A DNA stretch of 64,000 bases from Betaproteobacteria bacterium (GCA_004293675.1 READ01000015.1:150865-214864), one strand, 5' to 3'; counted from the stretch's first letter, positions 44,641-54,486 are shown. The notes: generated by a model not told the origin, from the sequence alone. A program made the numbers and translations.

Positions 44641-44967
44641 ATGACTCACTCTTCACGCCGCAGCTTTATCATCCGTTCGGTCACGGGCACGGCAGCGCTC
44701 TGCGCCTTTTCGGCTAGCCGCCTCGCTGTTGCGCAAGCACCGGCGCTGGTGTTGGAGACTGACCCGCAAGCGGTCGCGCTTGGCTACACAGCAGACGGCA
44801 GCAAAACGGACACGAAGAAATATCCCAACTACGCGGCCAATCAAAGCTGCTCAGGGTGCGCGCTGTTTCAAGGCAAAGCAGCGGACGCCTCAGCGCCTTG
44901 CGCGATCTTTGGCAATAAGTCTGTTGCAGGCAAGGGCTGGTGCAGCGCTTGGAATAAACGAGCGTAA
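44641..44967 (+). CDS. High-potential iron-sulfur protein (HiPIP)
   Basis: 108 residues. A twin-arginine signal (RRSFIIRSVTGTAAL) fits a folded, cofactor-bearing export substrate. The mature part has the HiPIP Cys pattern C-x2-C-x13-C-x13-C: CSGCALFQG, CAIFGNK and GWCSAW. It carries one [4Fe-4S] cluster and donates electrons in the periplasm. Placement after the catalase-like gene suggests they act together. ATG 44641 chosen at the twin-Arg signal. Confidence 0.9.
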   Translation: MTHSSRRSFIIRSVTGTAALCAFSASRLAVAQAPALVLETDPQAVALGYTADGSKTDTKKYPNYAANQSCSGCALFQGKAADASAPCAIFGNKSVAGKGWCSAWNKRA

Positions 44968-45038
44968 GTTCGGTTTCTCACACTCTAGGGTGCGACTATC
45001 CGACGCGTGGGCGACGACTTGACCGCCAACGCTCAGCA

Positions 45039-46022
45039 TCAATCAATCTTGATCTGACCCGCCGTAATCACACGCCGCCATTTATCCGCCTCGGTTTTCA
45101 TGAGCGCGGACAGCGCAGCCGACGTGCCGCCCACGGGCTCAGCGCCTTGGGATGCGAACCGCTCTTTCACCTCGGCACTCTGCACCGCCGCCGCCATTTC
45201 ACGCTGCAAGCGATCGACGATGTCGCGCGGCGTTGCGGCGGGCGCGTAGAGCCCGAAATAGGTGTCAACCACGTAATCCGGCAAGCCCGATTCAGCGACG
45301 GTGGGAACGTTGGGCAACAGGCTCGATCGTTTGGCCGATGTGACCGCCAGCGCGCGCACCTTACCGCCCTTGATGTGCGGCAGCGCCGACACAATCGAAT
45401 CGAACAGCATTTGCGTTTGGCCGCTGATTAAGTCGGGAATCGCCAACGCGGTGCCTTTGTAGGGCACGTGGGTAATTTGCGTGCCAGAGTTGAGCTTGAA
45501 CAATTCCGATTGCAGGTGAACGACCGTGCCATTTCCACTTGATGCGAAATTCAATTTGTTGGGCTCTGCTTTAGCCAAGGCGATCAGCTCGCGAACGTCC
45601 TTCGCAGCCAGCCCGTTGGTCACGATCAACACATTGGTCGCAGTGGCCACCTCGCCAATTGGTGCGAAGTCTTTTTCGACGGTATAGGCAATCGATTTGT
45701 AGAGCGAAGGCGCGATGGAGTGCGTGGATGTCGTCGCCAACAACAGCGTATAGCCATCCGGCGCGGCCTTAGTGAGCTCCGTTGAGCCGAGCGTGCCGCC
45801 TGCGCCAGGTTTGTTATCCACCACCACGGCTTGCCCAAGCTGAGCGCTGAGCTTTTGCGCCAACGTACGACCGATGATGTCAGTCGCCCCGCCCGGCGGA
45901 AACGGCACGATCAAGCGAATCGACTTGTTCGGGTAAGGCTGTGCGATGGCGACACTTGTCATTGCGATGAGGCTTGCGATGCCCAACGCGGTAAAGATGG
46001 CGGAAAGCAGGAGTGATTTCAT
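45039..46022 (-). CDS. Bug-family (TctC) tripartite tricarboxylate binding protein
   Basis: 327 residues from ATG 46022, giving a clean signal peptide (cleavage near VAIAQPY). Bug motifs: RLIVPFPPGGATDIIGR, VVDNKPGAGGTLGS, YTLLLATTSTHSI, THVPYKGTALAIPDL and AVTSAKRS. Bug proteins bind carboxylates or related solutes and often occur without TctAB, as here. Upstream, TTGAGAGGTTCGGCATCGTA occurs twice in tandem (about 46046-46089). Confidence 0.92.
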   Translation of the reverse strand: MKSLLLSAIFTALGIASLIAMTSVAIAQPYPNKSIRLIVPFPPGGATDIIGRTLAQKLSAQLGQAVVVDNKPGAGGTLGSTELTKAAPDGYTLLLATTSTHSIAPSLYKSIAYTVEKDFAPIGEVATATNVLIVTNGLAAKDVRELIALAKAEPNKLNFASSGNGTVVHLQSELFKLNSGTQITHVPYKGTALAIPDLISGQTQMLFDSIVSALPHIKGGKVRALAVTSAKRSSLLPNVPTVAESGLPDYVVDTYFGLYAPAATPRDIVDRLQREMAAAVQSAEVKERFASQGAEPVGGTSAALSALMKTEADKWRRVITAGQIKID

Positions 46023-46266
46023 GGTGCGTCGGGTGGTTTGATTGTTGAGAGGTTCGGCATCGTATGTTGAGAGGTTCGGCATCGTATTCTGTAGTTTTGG
46101 AGCTTGCGCTACTTCGGCCATTGATGTGGGTGCAATTGGTGCAATGGGGCTCTTACAGTAAACACTGTCAATTCTCGCCCCAACACTGGTCGCGTAGAGG
46201 CCGTTCGCGCTGAGCTCGTCGAAGCGTTGATGGCAACTCAAGCGCGCCACCCTGAATCCCTATCCC

Positions 46267-46533
46267 TCATTTCCTACGAACATGAAAGAAAGGGCGAACG
46301 ATTAAAAAGTAGGCACCCGTCGCGAGTATTGTTCCGGCCAAAAAAACGCAAGGCAATCCCGAAGCGAACCAGCAAGAGCCATTAAACAAAATGGCTAGGC
46401 CCGTGACGCATCCCGCAATCAGATTGAGCCAGAACGCGTTAGTTTTTAACTCCGTGCCGCAATGTGGGCAACGCATTTCCTCTCTAGCGAAGAGCGCGCT
46501 AATCCGATGGTCGCAATTCGGACAGTTACTCAT
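46267..46533 (-). CDS. Small zinc-ribbon membrane protein
   Basis: 88 residues. Two CxxC pairs, CPNC (4-7) and CPHC (22-25), form an N-terminal zinc ribbon, followed by two membrane helices (NLIAGCVTGLAILFNGSCWF and LAGTILATGAYFLIV). Proteins of this layout occur widely in Proteobacteria without assigned role. No operon partner. Confidence 0.65.
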   Translation of the reverse strand: MSNCPNCDHRISALFAREEMRCPHCGTELKTNAFWLNLIAGCVTGLAILFNGSCWFASGLPCVFLAGTILATGAYFLIVRPFFHVRRK

Positions 46534-46823
46534 GACATACCGATGGCTTGGAAGAAATTGGGATCGAGCTTGTCATTATGTGGCTCATTGTCAAAACTAG
46601 TGCCTTGCTAAACGAGCTTCTGAGCGGCACGAAAGCTACGTTGGCAGCTTCGCCAAAAGCGAGCTTAGTTGTCGGCGGGACGCGGAGGGAATCAGGACGA
46701 GTCTCGAATGGCGCTGTGTAAGGGTGAGGATGATGCTGCCGAGTGTGCCTTGCTGGTGACGTTGACCTCTTATTCGACGCATTCGGCGGCGGCGCAAGCG
46801 TGGCGCGCTAAGTGCCTTTATAG

Positions 46824-47471
46824 CTAAGTCGATGGATGCGGAGATATGCGCCCAACCCAAGGCACGAGCGTTCTTTCATTTCCCAGTTCGCAGAGTATTC
46901 CGAATACGTCGCCTCGTGAATCAGTAACGTGGCGGTAGTGATTTACCAGCAACTTCCAAAGATTCGTCAACCGCGCACCAGCGCTAGAAAGAACCGACTC
47001 GGCACTTTTTTCACGCTCTTCCCACGTGAGTCGATACAGGTTTTGATGATGCAATAGTGCATGCATTTCGTTAAACCACCGAAAACAATCATCTTCAGAG
47101 ACCGGGCGTTCGAAAAAATCGAGCTTGGTTTGATCGGTCGCGTCAGCTTTCTTTTCAAATGGCCACGGAAAACTCTTGTCTAGCGCGCTACCGTACATCT
47201 CCCGTATCTCGCTGACACGCCAAGCACGATTCGCTTTTGTGCTGCCCTCGAAGTTCGCGGTACGCTGCGCCACCAGGCCCGAGACATAAACTAATTCGAC
47301 AATGAGACGAAATTGCAGACAAAAAGCTTCTGCCTTGAACACTTGGAATGGGTAGTGAGTCTTGTCGTTGAGGATGTCTTCCGCTGCGAAGAATCTATGC
47401 TTCAAAATGATCATGCATTTCGAGTAGGTATCGAGTTCTTCTCTGTATGGCGCTTCGTCGATTCCACGCAT
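46824..47471 (-). CDS. Hypothetical protein, helical
   Basis: 215 residues, mostly helical, no signal peptide or membrane segment. It contains FKAEAFCLQFRLIVELVYVS, then FFERPVSEDDCFRWFNEMHA and LLHHQNLYRLTWEEREKSAE. I recognise no family. Its base composition is lower in G+C than its neighbours and it stands alone between gaps of about 290 and 316 bp, so it may be an acquired gene. Confidence 0.5.
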   Translation of the reverse strand: MRGIDEAPYREELDTYSKCMIILKHRFFAAEDILNDKTHYPFQVFKAEAFCLQFRLIVELVYVSGLVAQRTANFEGSTKANRAWRVSEIREMYGSALDKSFPWPFEKKADATDQTKLDFFERPVSEDDCFRWFNEMHALLHHQNLYRLTWEEREKSAESVLSSAGARLTNLWKLLVNHYRHVTDSRGDVFGILCELGNERTLVPWVGRISPHPST

Positions 47472-47787
47472 GGGCTACCCAAAACTACTCTGACGCCTTA
47501 ATCCCGCATGCGCGCGCTTAAAGATCGACGCGCGAAGGGTAACTGGTATCAGAATCGAACTGGTAAAGAGCATTGAATTAAATCACTTATCTGGCGAGCT
47601 GCCCGGACGGCCAGTTCAAGCGCCGACGTGAACTTTCTCGGCGGATTGGGTTTGTTGTCCAAGAGTTTACGGGTTGGAGTGTGTAAGGGTGCATCTTCTT
47701 CTGCCGTTGTGGTTCGACAAGCTCACCACGAACGGATAGTCTCAGTCCGCGTCGAGCCTATCGAACAAGAAACTGTGTGCCTACCGG
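47472..47787. other. Non-coding gap with TTCGACAAGCTCACCACGAACGG-type repeat
   Basis: At about 47708-47772, GGTTCGACAAGCTCACCACG followed by AACGG, then a reverse-like GTCGAGCCTATCGAAC, forms a short inverted pair. A relative lies near 58000. The rest of the gap shows nothing I can identify. Confidence 0.6.
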
Positions 47788-48537
47788 CTACGCGTGTGAA
47801 CCATGAGCCGGCGCAACGCTCGCGCCCTCAATCCCATGGCGCTGCAAGGCATCCAATACCCAGCCACTTGCTTTCTTTGATTCAACAAAATCGGTCAAGT
47901 AGCGATGCGCCAACTCCCCACGCGTTTTGGCAACGCCCATGGCTTGTTCGATGACCATGAAGCGACCTGGGAGCAATCGAATGCCGCCGACGCGAGCTGC
48001 GTCGGCTTCGAGCTGCTGCTTCACGCCCGCCGCGACGTCGAGATTCTGCGAGAGAAAGGTGGGCACGACGGCGGGAGAATTCGCCGCGCGAACCATCGTG
48101 GCGTGTTTTAACGATCGCGTGAGAAACAAATCGTACGCGCTGCTAGCGCCGACCACCACGCTGTTCCCCGCCGCATCTACTTGCGAATTCTCAGTGATCG
48201 CTGAGTCGTTTCGCACGGCGTATGCGCCTTCGATCAACACATAGGGTGCGCTGAAATTCACGTCCGCGCCGCGCACTGGATCGATCGCGAAAAAGCCAAT
48301 ATCAACCCCGCCGCTGCCCAGCGCTTCAACGCATTGCGCGGCGGTGTCAAAGACCAAAAATTGCGCTGCAACACCCAGTTGTTCCGCCAGCGCGGAAGCC
48401 AGGTCAACCGATACGCCCTTGGCGGGAATCGCGTGGCCGTCGTTTCGCGCAGCTAGGATTGGATTGCCGACGTTAATCGCTACTCGCATCGCGCCGTTCG
48501 GTGCAAACGCGCTCAGCACGGATTCGGACTCGCTCAT
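47788..48537 (-). CDS. Amino-acid-binding-like protein (SBP family 3) without signal peptide
   Basis: 249 residues from ATG 48537. Periplasmic-binding type II fold of family 3: MRVAINVGNPILAARND, GVSVDLASALAEQLGV, GGVDIGFFAIDPVRGADVNF, SAPYVLIEGAYAV. No hydrophobic leader exists before the fold. The protein should stay cytoplasmic, possibly as a sensor or enzyme-associated binding domain. It follows the glutamine amidotransferase gene by 18 bp on the same strand. Confidence 0.78.
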   Translation of the reverse strand: MSESESVLSAFAPNGAMRVAINVGNPILAARNDGHAIPAKGVSVDLASALAEQLGVAAQFLVFDTAAQCVEALGSGGVDIGFFAIDPVRGADVNFSAPYVLIEGAYAVRNDSAITENSQVDAAGNSVVVGASSAYDLFLTRSLKHATMVRAANSPAVVPTFLSQNLDVAAGVKQQLEADAARVGGIRLLPGRFMVIEQAMGVAKTRGELAHRYLTDFVESKKASGWVLDALQRHGIEGASVAPAHGSHA

Positions 48538-48555
48538 CGTGTGTTGCAAACGTCG

Positions 48556-49371
48556 CTACGCCACTTCAAGCGCATCGATCCGCACGTTCATCGCTTGCTG
48601 AGTCACGCGACCGGCGATCACGGCGACGGCGGTATCGGGTGTGACCGATGTCCACGTGGGGCAGGCGGGCGAGGTTCGGTCTTGTAGCGGCTCTGAGGCA
48701 ATGACGGTGCCGCTTTCGCAGCCGCTCAAGTAGAGCGTTGGTGGCTTGTCGTCGCTTGAATAGCGAAACGCATAGAGGGCCGACCCATCAGCCAGCGTTG
48801 CGGCAAAGCGCAGCGGGGCGATGACATCGCGCTTGGCCATCGCATTGGTAACGTCGGCGAGCATCATCGTTACAGCGTCAATCGGCGCAGCGCCTGCTTC
48901 GATATTGGCAATCGCCAACAAAAACATCAGCTCGGAATCGGTGGCGCCTTTGCGGTGCGCATACAAATGATCGGGCAGTTGCGATTCGAGTTGGCGACGC
49001 ACTTTCGGGTAGTCACCAATTTGTCCGTTGTGCATGAACAAATACTTTCCGTAGCGAAACGGGTGGCAATTTTGTCGTGCGACTGCCGTGCCTGTGGTGG
49101 CGCGAACGTGGGCGAAAAACAGTGGCGAACGTACGGCGCTGCACAGTGCTAGCAAGTTTTCATCCGACCAAGCGGGCGTGACCTCGCGATAAATTCCGGG
49201 CTCAAGTCGCGTCGCGTCGCCGGTGTACCAGCCCAGTCCGAATCCATCGCCGTTGGTTGACACTTTGGCCTCGTCGGCTTGCATCGATTGCCGCACCAAA
49301 GAATGTTGTGGCTTAACCACCATGTCTTCAAGGAAAATAGCGTCGCCGGTATAGGCGAGTAAACGGCACAT
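48556..49371 (-). CDS. Class II glutamine amidotransferase (YafJ-like)
   Basis: 271 residues from ATG 49371, placing the nucleophile Cys at position 2 after Met removal (MCRLLAYTG). Ntn-hydrolase features follow: NGDGFGLGWY, FAHVRATTGTAVARQNCHPF and FMHNGQIGDYPKVRR, then ATDSELMFLLA. These domains release ammonia from glutamine or hydrolyse related amides; YafJ-type proteins have no synthetase partner. Operon with the SBP gene, divergent from the cysteine-synthase homologue. Confidence 0.9.
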   Translation of the reverse strand: MCRLLAYTGDAIFLEDMVVKPQHSLVRQSMQADEAKVSTNGDGFGLGWYTGDATRLEPGIYREVTPAWSDENLLALCSAVRSPLFFAHVRATTGTAVARQNCHPFRYGKYLFMHNGQIGDYPKVRRQLESQLPDHLYAHRKGATDSELMFLLAIANIEAGAAPIDAVTMMLADVTNAMAKRDVIAPLRFAATLADGSALYAFRYSSDDKPPTLYLSGCESGTVIASEPLQDRTSPACPTWTSVTPDTAVAVIAGRVTQQAMNVRIDALEVA

Positions 49372-49429
49372 TTGGAAACCCTTCGGAATTCGCACTTCGC
49401 GCGATGAGCGCAGATCACTGGCCCCAATT

Positions 49430-50503
49430 ATGACGACAAGTCCACACGCCGCGCAACATCAATCATCCTCAACGCCATGGCTGCATTGGGCTGTGGGCCA
49501 AATTGAGTCAGATTTTCAGCGCTCTGCCGACACTCACTTGATCGCGCTGCCGTTGAAGCGCTTCGCCGATCACGGCATCGATTTCTATTTCAAAGACGAG
49601 TCAACCCATCCGACAGGTTCGCTAAAACACCGATTAGCGCGTTCGCTGTTTCTCTACGCGCTGTGCAACGGTTGGATCGCTGAGGGGCAAACGATCATCG
49701 AAGCATCGAGCGGTTCAACGGCGGTGAGCGAGGCGTATTTCGCGCGTTTATTGAAGTTACCCTTCGTTGCCGTGATGCCCAAAAGCACGTCGCCGGAGAA
49801 GATTTCCTTGATCGAGTTTTACGGCGCTCGCTGCCATTTTGTTGAGCGTGCGGCCGATGTGTACGACGCAGCCAAGCAATTGGCGAGCGAGACACGCGGC
49901 CACTACATGGATCAATTCACCTACGCCGAGCGCGCGACCGATTGGCGCGGCAACAACAACATCGCAGAGAGCATGTTCACGCAAATGCAGCGCGAGCGGC
50001 ACGCTATTCCACGCTGGATCGTCGTCGGTGCTGGCACGGGCGGCACGAGCGCGACTGTGGGGCGCTACGTTCGCTATCACCAACTCAAAACTGAGCTTTG
50101 CGTGGCCGATCCGGTAGGTTCGGTATTTACTGAGTACTGGAAAACCGGCGACGCGACGCTCACGTCTAACGGTTCTCGCATCGAAGGCATCGGTCGGCCC
50201 CAAGTGGAGCCCAGTTTCGTTCGAACACTGATTGATCGAATGATCGAAGTGAAAGATACTGAATCGATCGCTGCTATGCGCGCGCTGTCCAACGAATTGG
50301 CGCGCAAGGTGGGGCCCAGCACAGGCACCAATTTCTTTGCAATGATGGCGCTCGCGGACGAGATGAAATCACGCGGCGAAACGGGCTCGATTTTGAGTTT
50401 GATTTGTGACGCGGGCGAGCGCTATTTGCCGACGTATCACGACGAGACGTGGGTGCGCGAGCGAATTGGTGATTGCGCAGTGGCGGCGGTGCGGTTTAAA
50501 TAG
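49430..50503 (+). CDS. PLP-dependent cysteine synthase-family enzyme
   Basis: 357 residues, fold type II. The Schiff-base Lys lies in HPTGSLKHRLARSL, the substrate loop is ASSGSTAVSEAYFARLL, and the phosphate-binding Gly loop is VGAGTGGTSATVGRYV. Sequence spacing fits the CysK2-like/L-cysteine desulfhydrase branch, not housekeeping CysK. It may make S-sulfocysteine or degrade cysteine. Divergent from the amidotransferase gene with 58 bp between starts. Confidence 0.85.
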   Translation: MTTSPHAAQHQSSSTPWLHWAVGQIESDFQRSADTHLIALPLKRFADHGIDFYFKDESTHPTGSLKHRLARSLFLYALCNGWIAEGQTIIEASSGSTAVSEAYFARLLKLPFVAVMPKSTSPEKISLIEFYGARCHFVERAADVYDAAKQLASETRGHYMDQFTYAERATDWRGNNNIAESMFTQMQRERHAIPRWIVVGAGTGGTSATVGRYVRYHQLKTELCVADPVGSVFTEYWKTGDATLTSNGSRIEGIGRPQVEPSFVRTLIDRMIEVKDTESIAAMRALSNELARKVGPSTGTNFFAMMALADEMKSRGETGSILSLICDAGERYLPTYHDETWVRERIGDCAVAAVRFK

Positions 50504-50523
50504 CTGCGCGTTGATCGACCGAG

Positions 50524-51345
50524 TTAGGGTTCGGTTCGCGCGGTTTTTCGGCGAAAAATACTCGGAATAAATCGCCCTAACCCGCTAGAGGGTGCGGTGG
50601 ATTCGATGTCGGATTTGCTCTTGACCACAGGCTGCAGGATCGCTGGCCGAACAGGCAGTCGCGGCACCGTCCCTTGATCGCGAAGCAGCACCGCTGGTGC
50701 ACTGGCCGCGGACGCGAACACCCGCTCACCCAGCCACGCCACAATCGGTCGCCATTGCTCACGATCAGCCTCAGTCACCGAGAGCGGCATGTCAAAGATG
50801 CTGAGTCCGTTTTCAACCGCACGAACGTAGAGCTGCGTGCTTCGAAGGCACGCGATGAATTCGAGCTGCACCGACGCCGCCCAATCTTGCGTGACCTCTT
50901 TGGCATGGGTGCGCGCATCGAGCCGCATGCCAATGGTGGCCACTGCGCAGCGGCCGCTTTTGACACGCGGGTGTTGCCGCAATTCGGCCCAACAATCCGA
51001 CGCGGATTCGCGATCAAACAGCGAACCAGACACCGGAATCAAGATCGCGTCGGCGATCATCGCGACCTTTGCGAGCTCCAATCCGTGAAGCCCTCCGGGC
51101 GTATCAAGCACCAAGTTGGTGGTTCCAGGCGGTGGTCGCGCCGCGCCGCTGGCGTTGCCAACCCAGGCATTGATGACCGGCGCCGCGCTGGGTCTGCGTT
51201 TGAGCCAAGCGCGCATTGATTGCTGATGATCCAAGTCGCCCAGCGTGACCGAAATTCCCTGCAACGCAAAGTAGGCGGCAAGGTTAGTCGCCAGCGTACT
51301 TTTCCCGCTGCCGCCCTTTCGACTGACGATGGCGATCGTTGGCAT
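50524..51345 (-). CDS. Orphan ParA/MinD-type ATPase
   Basis: 273 residues. Deviant Walker A SRKGGSGKST, then the D-H-Q box in LGDLDHQQSMRAW and the Walker B-like LVLDTPGGLHG. The C-terminal ~70 residues are Pro/Ser/Lys-rich and end in IFRRKTARTEP. No ParB or centromere-like repeats are adjacent, and the chromosomal parA is elsewhere (56289). It may position a protein complex. Converges with the PLP enzyme gene. Confidence 0.85.
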   Translation of the reverse strand: MPTIAIVSRKGGSGKSTLATNLAAYFALQGISVTLGDLDHQQSMRAWLKRRPSAAPVINAWVGNASGAARPPPGTTNLVLDTPGGLHGLELAKVAMIADAILIPVSGSLFDRESASDCWAELRQHPRVKSGRCAVATIGMRLDARTHAKEVTQDWAASVQLEFIACLRSTQLYVRAVENGLSIFDMPLSVTEADREQWRPIVAWLGERVFASAASAPAVLLRDQGTVPRLPVRPAILQPVVKSKSDIESTAPSSGLGRFIPSIFRRKTARTEP

Positions 51346-51393
51346 GATCGCAGACGATACGGCAATTGCGCGGACGGCGCAAGCCTGAGCGGT

Positions 51394-51750
51394 TTACGAT
51401 AAGAAGAGCAGCAACAGGCCCATCGCAGCGGGGATGGCTTGGATGTAGAGAATCTTTTTGCTGGCCGTCGCCGCTCCATACAAACCAGCCACCAACACAC
51501 AGATCAGAAAAAAGACCTTGATCTGAAAGCCGGCAGCGCCCAGATACAAACCCCAAAACAGACCAGCCGCCAAAAACCCGTTGTACAAACCTTGATTGGC
51601 TGCGAGTGTTTTGGTTGCTGTCGCCATTTCTTGCGTTAATCCAAACGCTCTCCTGCCTTGCGGTTTATCCCACAGAAACATTTCGAGTACCAAAATGTAG
51701 ACATGCAAAATCGCGATCAGTGCGATGACGATTGTGGCTGCGGTGGACAT
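51394..51750 (-). CDS. DUF1304 membrane protein
   Basis: 118 residues with four predicted helices and the DUF1304 signature HVYILVLEMFLW, then LAANQGLYNGFLAAGLFWGL. A good AGGAG precedes ATG 51750. Integral membrane protein of unknown function. Confidence 0.88.
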   Translation of the reverse strand: MSTAATIVIALIAILHVYILVLEMFLWDKPQGRRAFGLTQEMATATKTLAANQGLYNGFLAAGLFWGLYLGAAGFQIKVFFLICVLVAGLYGAATASKKILYIQAIPAAMGLLLLFLS

Positions 51751-51783
51751 AGAGGCTCCTTCGCGATTGCGGTTGAGACCGCA

Positions 51784-51849
51784 TTGTAGGAGCGGCTCGC
51801 CGCGATTGGTGCGAGTTCGCTTCATGTTCGCGGCAAGCCGCTCCTACAA
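51784..51849. repeat. REP-like GTAGGAGCGGCTYGCCGCGA inverted pair
   Basis: TTGTAGGAGCGGCTCGCCGC at the left and GCGGCAAGCCGCTCCTACAA at the right form inverted arms around about 25 bp. It resembles the REP/BIME unit well known in pseudomonads; a second pair is at 57106. The right arm touches the 3' end of the next gene. Confidence 0.88.
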
Positions 51850-52302
51850 CGGGCGCGTTGCCGCAACCAATTCGCGCAACGTGTTGACCTGCGAGCGATG
51901 CACTTCATCAAACGACGACGGATCGTTCAACGCGTACGCTCCATAGTTGTAAACGGTGGCGTAGGCGGCGTAATCGGCGGCTTCGATGGCTTTGCCGGCA
52001 ACGGCATTAGCGACGGCGTAGGTGGCGGAAACAAAAGCGTGCGCGGTGCCGTCGATCGATGTTGAGCCGCGATGGTGTTGGGCGATATGTGCGGCCGATT
52101 CGGCGGCGGCGGCGCGCTCGGGCTCGGTGGCGTGGTCGTCAACAAATCGCTGCAGCACGTCAAGCGCCGCTAGCGCGTCAGGACGTTCGACGAGGTGCCG
52201 AACGGAGTTGGCGCAGGCTAGCGCGAACGCAAAACGAAGTGTTTCATTCTGCGGCTCGTTCAACTGCAACGTTTTTGCGAGCGCAAGGAGTTCGGCGTTC
52301 AT
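51844..52302 (-). CDS. Hypothetical alpha-helical protein (Imm5-like?)
   Basis: 152 residues, very Ala-rich and all helical: TLRFAFALACANSVRHLVER, HATEPERAAAAESAAHIAQH, AFVSATYAVANAVAGKAIEA. The repeated Ala-Ala helices and spacing recall the Imm-5-like domain, but I cannot be sure. No polymorphic toxin gene is next to it. Its last codons are formed by the REP-like arm at 51844-51849. Confidence 0.5.
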   Translation of the reverse strand: MNAELLALAKTLQLNEPQNETLRFAFALACANSVRHLVERPDALAALDVLQRFVDDHATEPERAAAAESAAHIAQHHRGSTSIDGTAHAFVSATYAVANAVAGKAIEAADYAAYATVYNYGAYALNDPSSFDEVHRSQVNTLRELVAATRPL

Positions 52303-52341
52303 GGTTTGACGTGCCCATGGACGCGATTCAGGAGTGAAAGG

Positions 52342-54204
52342 CTATGTGTTGAGCCGCGCTTCAAGGGTCGCTTTGGTTGCGCTCAGTTGCGCGGGCAGAC
52401 GATGGGCGAGCTGGGTAAAGAGCTCGCTGTGCAGCTTCATTTCGGCGCGCCATGCATCGCGGTCATTGCTGACGACGCTTTGGAATTGCATTTCGCTGAA
52501 ATCGCTGCCGTTCCAGTTGATGTCGGCGTAGTTGGGCGAGGTGCCGAAAGCATGTTCGCTGCCGCCTTGTTTGCCTTCGATGCGCTCAAGCATCCACGCC
52601 ATCACGCGCATGTTGTCGCCGAATCCGGGCCAGGTGAATTTGCCGTTGGCGTCTTTGCGGAACCAGTTCACGGTGTAAATCTTGGGCAAGGTCGCGCCCG
52701 ATTTTGCGAGTTTGTCACCCAGCGCTAACCAATGCGCAAAGTAATCGCTCATGTTGTAGCCCATGAACGGGAGCATCGCGAATGGATCGCGACGCACGAT
52801 GCCTTGTTGCCCAGCAGCGGCGGCTGTCGTCTCTGAGCCCATCGTTGCGGCCATGTAGACGCCCTCTTCCCAGCTGCGCGCTTCGGTCACCAGCGGCACA
52901 GTGGTGCTGCGGCGGCCGCCGAAAATGAAGGCATCGATTGCGACGCCTTTGGGGTCGTCCCATGCGCTATCGAGCGCGGGATTGTTGGTTGCGGCCACGG
53001 TGAAGCGGGCGTTCGGATGTGCGGCTTTGGCGCCGGTGTCTTTGGCGATTTGCGGCGTCCAGTCCTTGCCCTGCCAATCGATCAGATGCGCGGGCCGCTC
53101 CTTGGTCATGCCTTCCCACCACACATCGCCGTCATCGGTCAGCGCGACATTGGTGAAAATTACATCGCGGTTGAGCGAGGCCATGCAATTGGCGTTCGAT
53201 TGATCGTTGGTACCGGGCGCAACGCCGAAGTAGCCGGCTTCTGGATTGATCGCGTACAAGCGACCATCAGCGCCAGGTTTGATCCACGCGATGTCATCGC
53301 CAATCGTCGTAACTTTCCAGCCCTCAAAGCCTTTGGGCGGAATGAGCATGGCGAAATTGGTTTTGCCACAAGCTGAGGGAAACGCGGCGGCGACGTGATA
53401 CTTTTTGCCTTGCGGATCCGTGACGCCAAGGATCAGCATGTGTTCGGCGAGCCAACCGTCCTTTTGGCCCATGGTTGATGCGATACGGAGCGCGAAACAC
53501 TTTTTGCCGAGCAGCGCGTTGCCGCCGTAGCCCGAACCGTAGCTCCAAATTTCGCGCGTTTCGGGATAGTGGACGATGTACTTCGTTTTGTTGCAGGGCC
53601 ACGCGACATCAGCCGCGCCGTTGAGCAGCGGCGCACCGACGGTGTGAACACAGGGCACGAATTCACCGCGCTCGCCAAGCACATCAAGCGCGCCCTTACC
53701 CATGCGGGTCATGATTTTCATATTGACCGCGACGTAGGCCGAGTCAGAGAGCTCGACGCCAATGTGCGCGATCGGTGAGCCGAGCGGCCCCATCGAAAAC
53801 GGCACCACATACATCGTTCGGCCACGCATGCTGCCCGTGAAAAGCGGCGTCAGCGTGGCGCGCATTTCGGTGGGCGCCCTCCAATTGTTGGTGGGGCCGG
53901 CATCGTCTTTGTGCTCGCAGCAAATGTAGGTGCGATCTTCAACGCGGGCGACGTCGGTCGGATCACTGCTGGCCAAATAGGAATTTGGACGCTTCACGTC
54001 GTTGAGCTTCTTAAACGTGCCCGCCTTTACCAAAGCGGCACAGAGCGCATCGTATTCGGCTTGCGAGCCATCACACCAGTGAATGGCAGCGGGTTGAGTG
54101 AGCGAGGCGATATCGCGCACCCAGGCCAGCAGGGCAACATGTTTAACGTAGGCGGGTGCATGCACTGAGGCTTGCAGCGTGACGAGCGATTCGGGTTGAT
54201 TCAT
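52342..54204 (-). CDS. pckG: Phosphoenolpyruvate carboxykinase (GTP)
   Basis: 620 residues of the GTP-dependent PEPCK family. The kinase P-loop with its reactive Cys is [13 protein letters not shown] (about residue 280), the kinase-2 region with metal/oxaloacetate ligands includes [13 protein letters not shown], and substrate residues appear in [18 protein letters not shown]. It converts oxaloacetate to phosphoenolpyruvate in gluconeogenesis. Monocistronic with a long upstream region, consistent with its own regulation. Confidence 0.96.
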   Translation of the reverse strand: MNQPESLVTLQASVHAPAYVKHVALLAWVRDIASLTQPAAIHWCDGSQAEYDALCAALVKAGTFKKLNDVKRPNSYLASSDPTDVARVEDRTYICCEHKDDAGPTNNWRAPTEMRATLTPLFTGSMRGRTMYVVPFSMGPLGSPIAHIGVELSDSAYVAVNMKIMTRMGKGALDVLGERGEFVPCVHTVGAPLLNGAADVAWPCNKTKYIVHYPETREIWSYGSGYGGNALLGKKCFALRIASTMGQKDGWLAEHMLILGVTDPQGKKYHVAAAFPSACGKTNFAMLIPPKGFEGWKVTTIGDDIAWIKPGADGRLYAINPEAGYFGVAPGTNDQSNANCMASLNRDVIFTNVALTDDGDVWWEGMTKERPAHLIDWQGKDWTPQIAKDTGAKAAHPNARFTVAATNNPALDSAWDDPKGVAIDAFIFGGRRSTTVPLVTEARSWEEGVYMAATMGSETTAAAAGQQGIVRRDPFAMLPFMGYNMSDYFAHWLALGDKLAKSGATLPKIYTVNWFRKDANGKFTWPGFGDNMRVMAWMLERIEGKQGGSEHAFGTSPNYADINWNGSDFSEMQFQSVVSNDRDAWRAEMKLHSELFTQLAHRLPAQLSATKATLEARLNT

Positions 54205-54486
54205 GTTTAAAGACGGAAGCGATCCATCGGGAAGTTAAAGGCGAAACGTCAAGACGCAACGTTGCCGCAAAACACGCGAGGATCAGTCGTGCGCGGAATC
54301 CGAAGTCGCGGCGCAACGGGTGATTGCGCTGGCGAGGTCAAATTCTAGGCCACGGCTACAAACGACTACAACGTATCAATATGCTGGTTGTGCATAGTCA
54401 AATGCGCGGAGCGGAATGTCCGCGATTTAGCTAGGAGAACTACCTGGCATTTGTTGTTCGCGTTCTAAGCAGCATTCTTCGCTACG

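Noticed and set aside
46568..46584. GCTTGTCATTATGTGGC as a further hairpin-element arm
   Set aside because: It resembles a right arm and is followed by TCATTG, but no left arm exists 66 bp upstream.
46636..46860. 74-residue frame on the minus strand
   Set aside because: Arg/Ser/Leu-rich with no start signal and no recognisable family; it overlaps the 3' end of the hypothetical gene at 46824.
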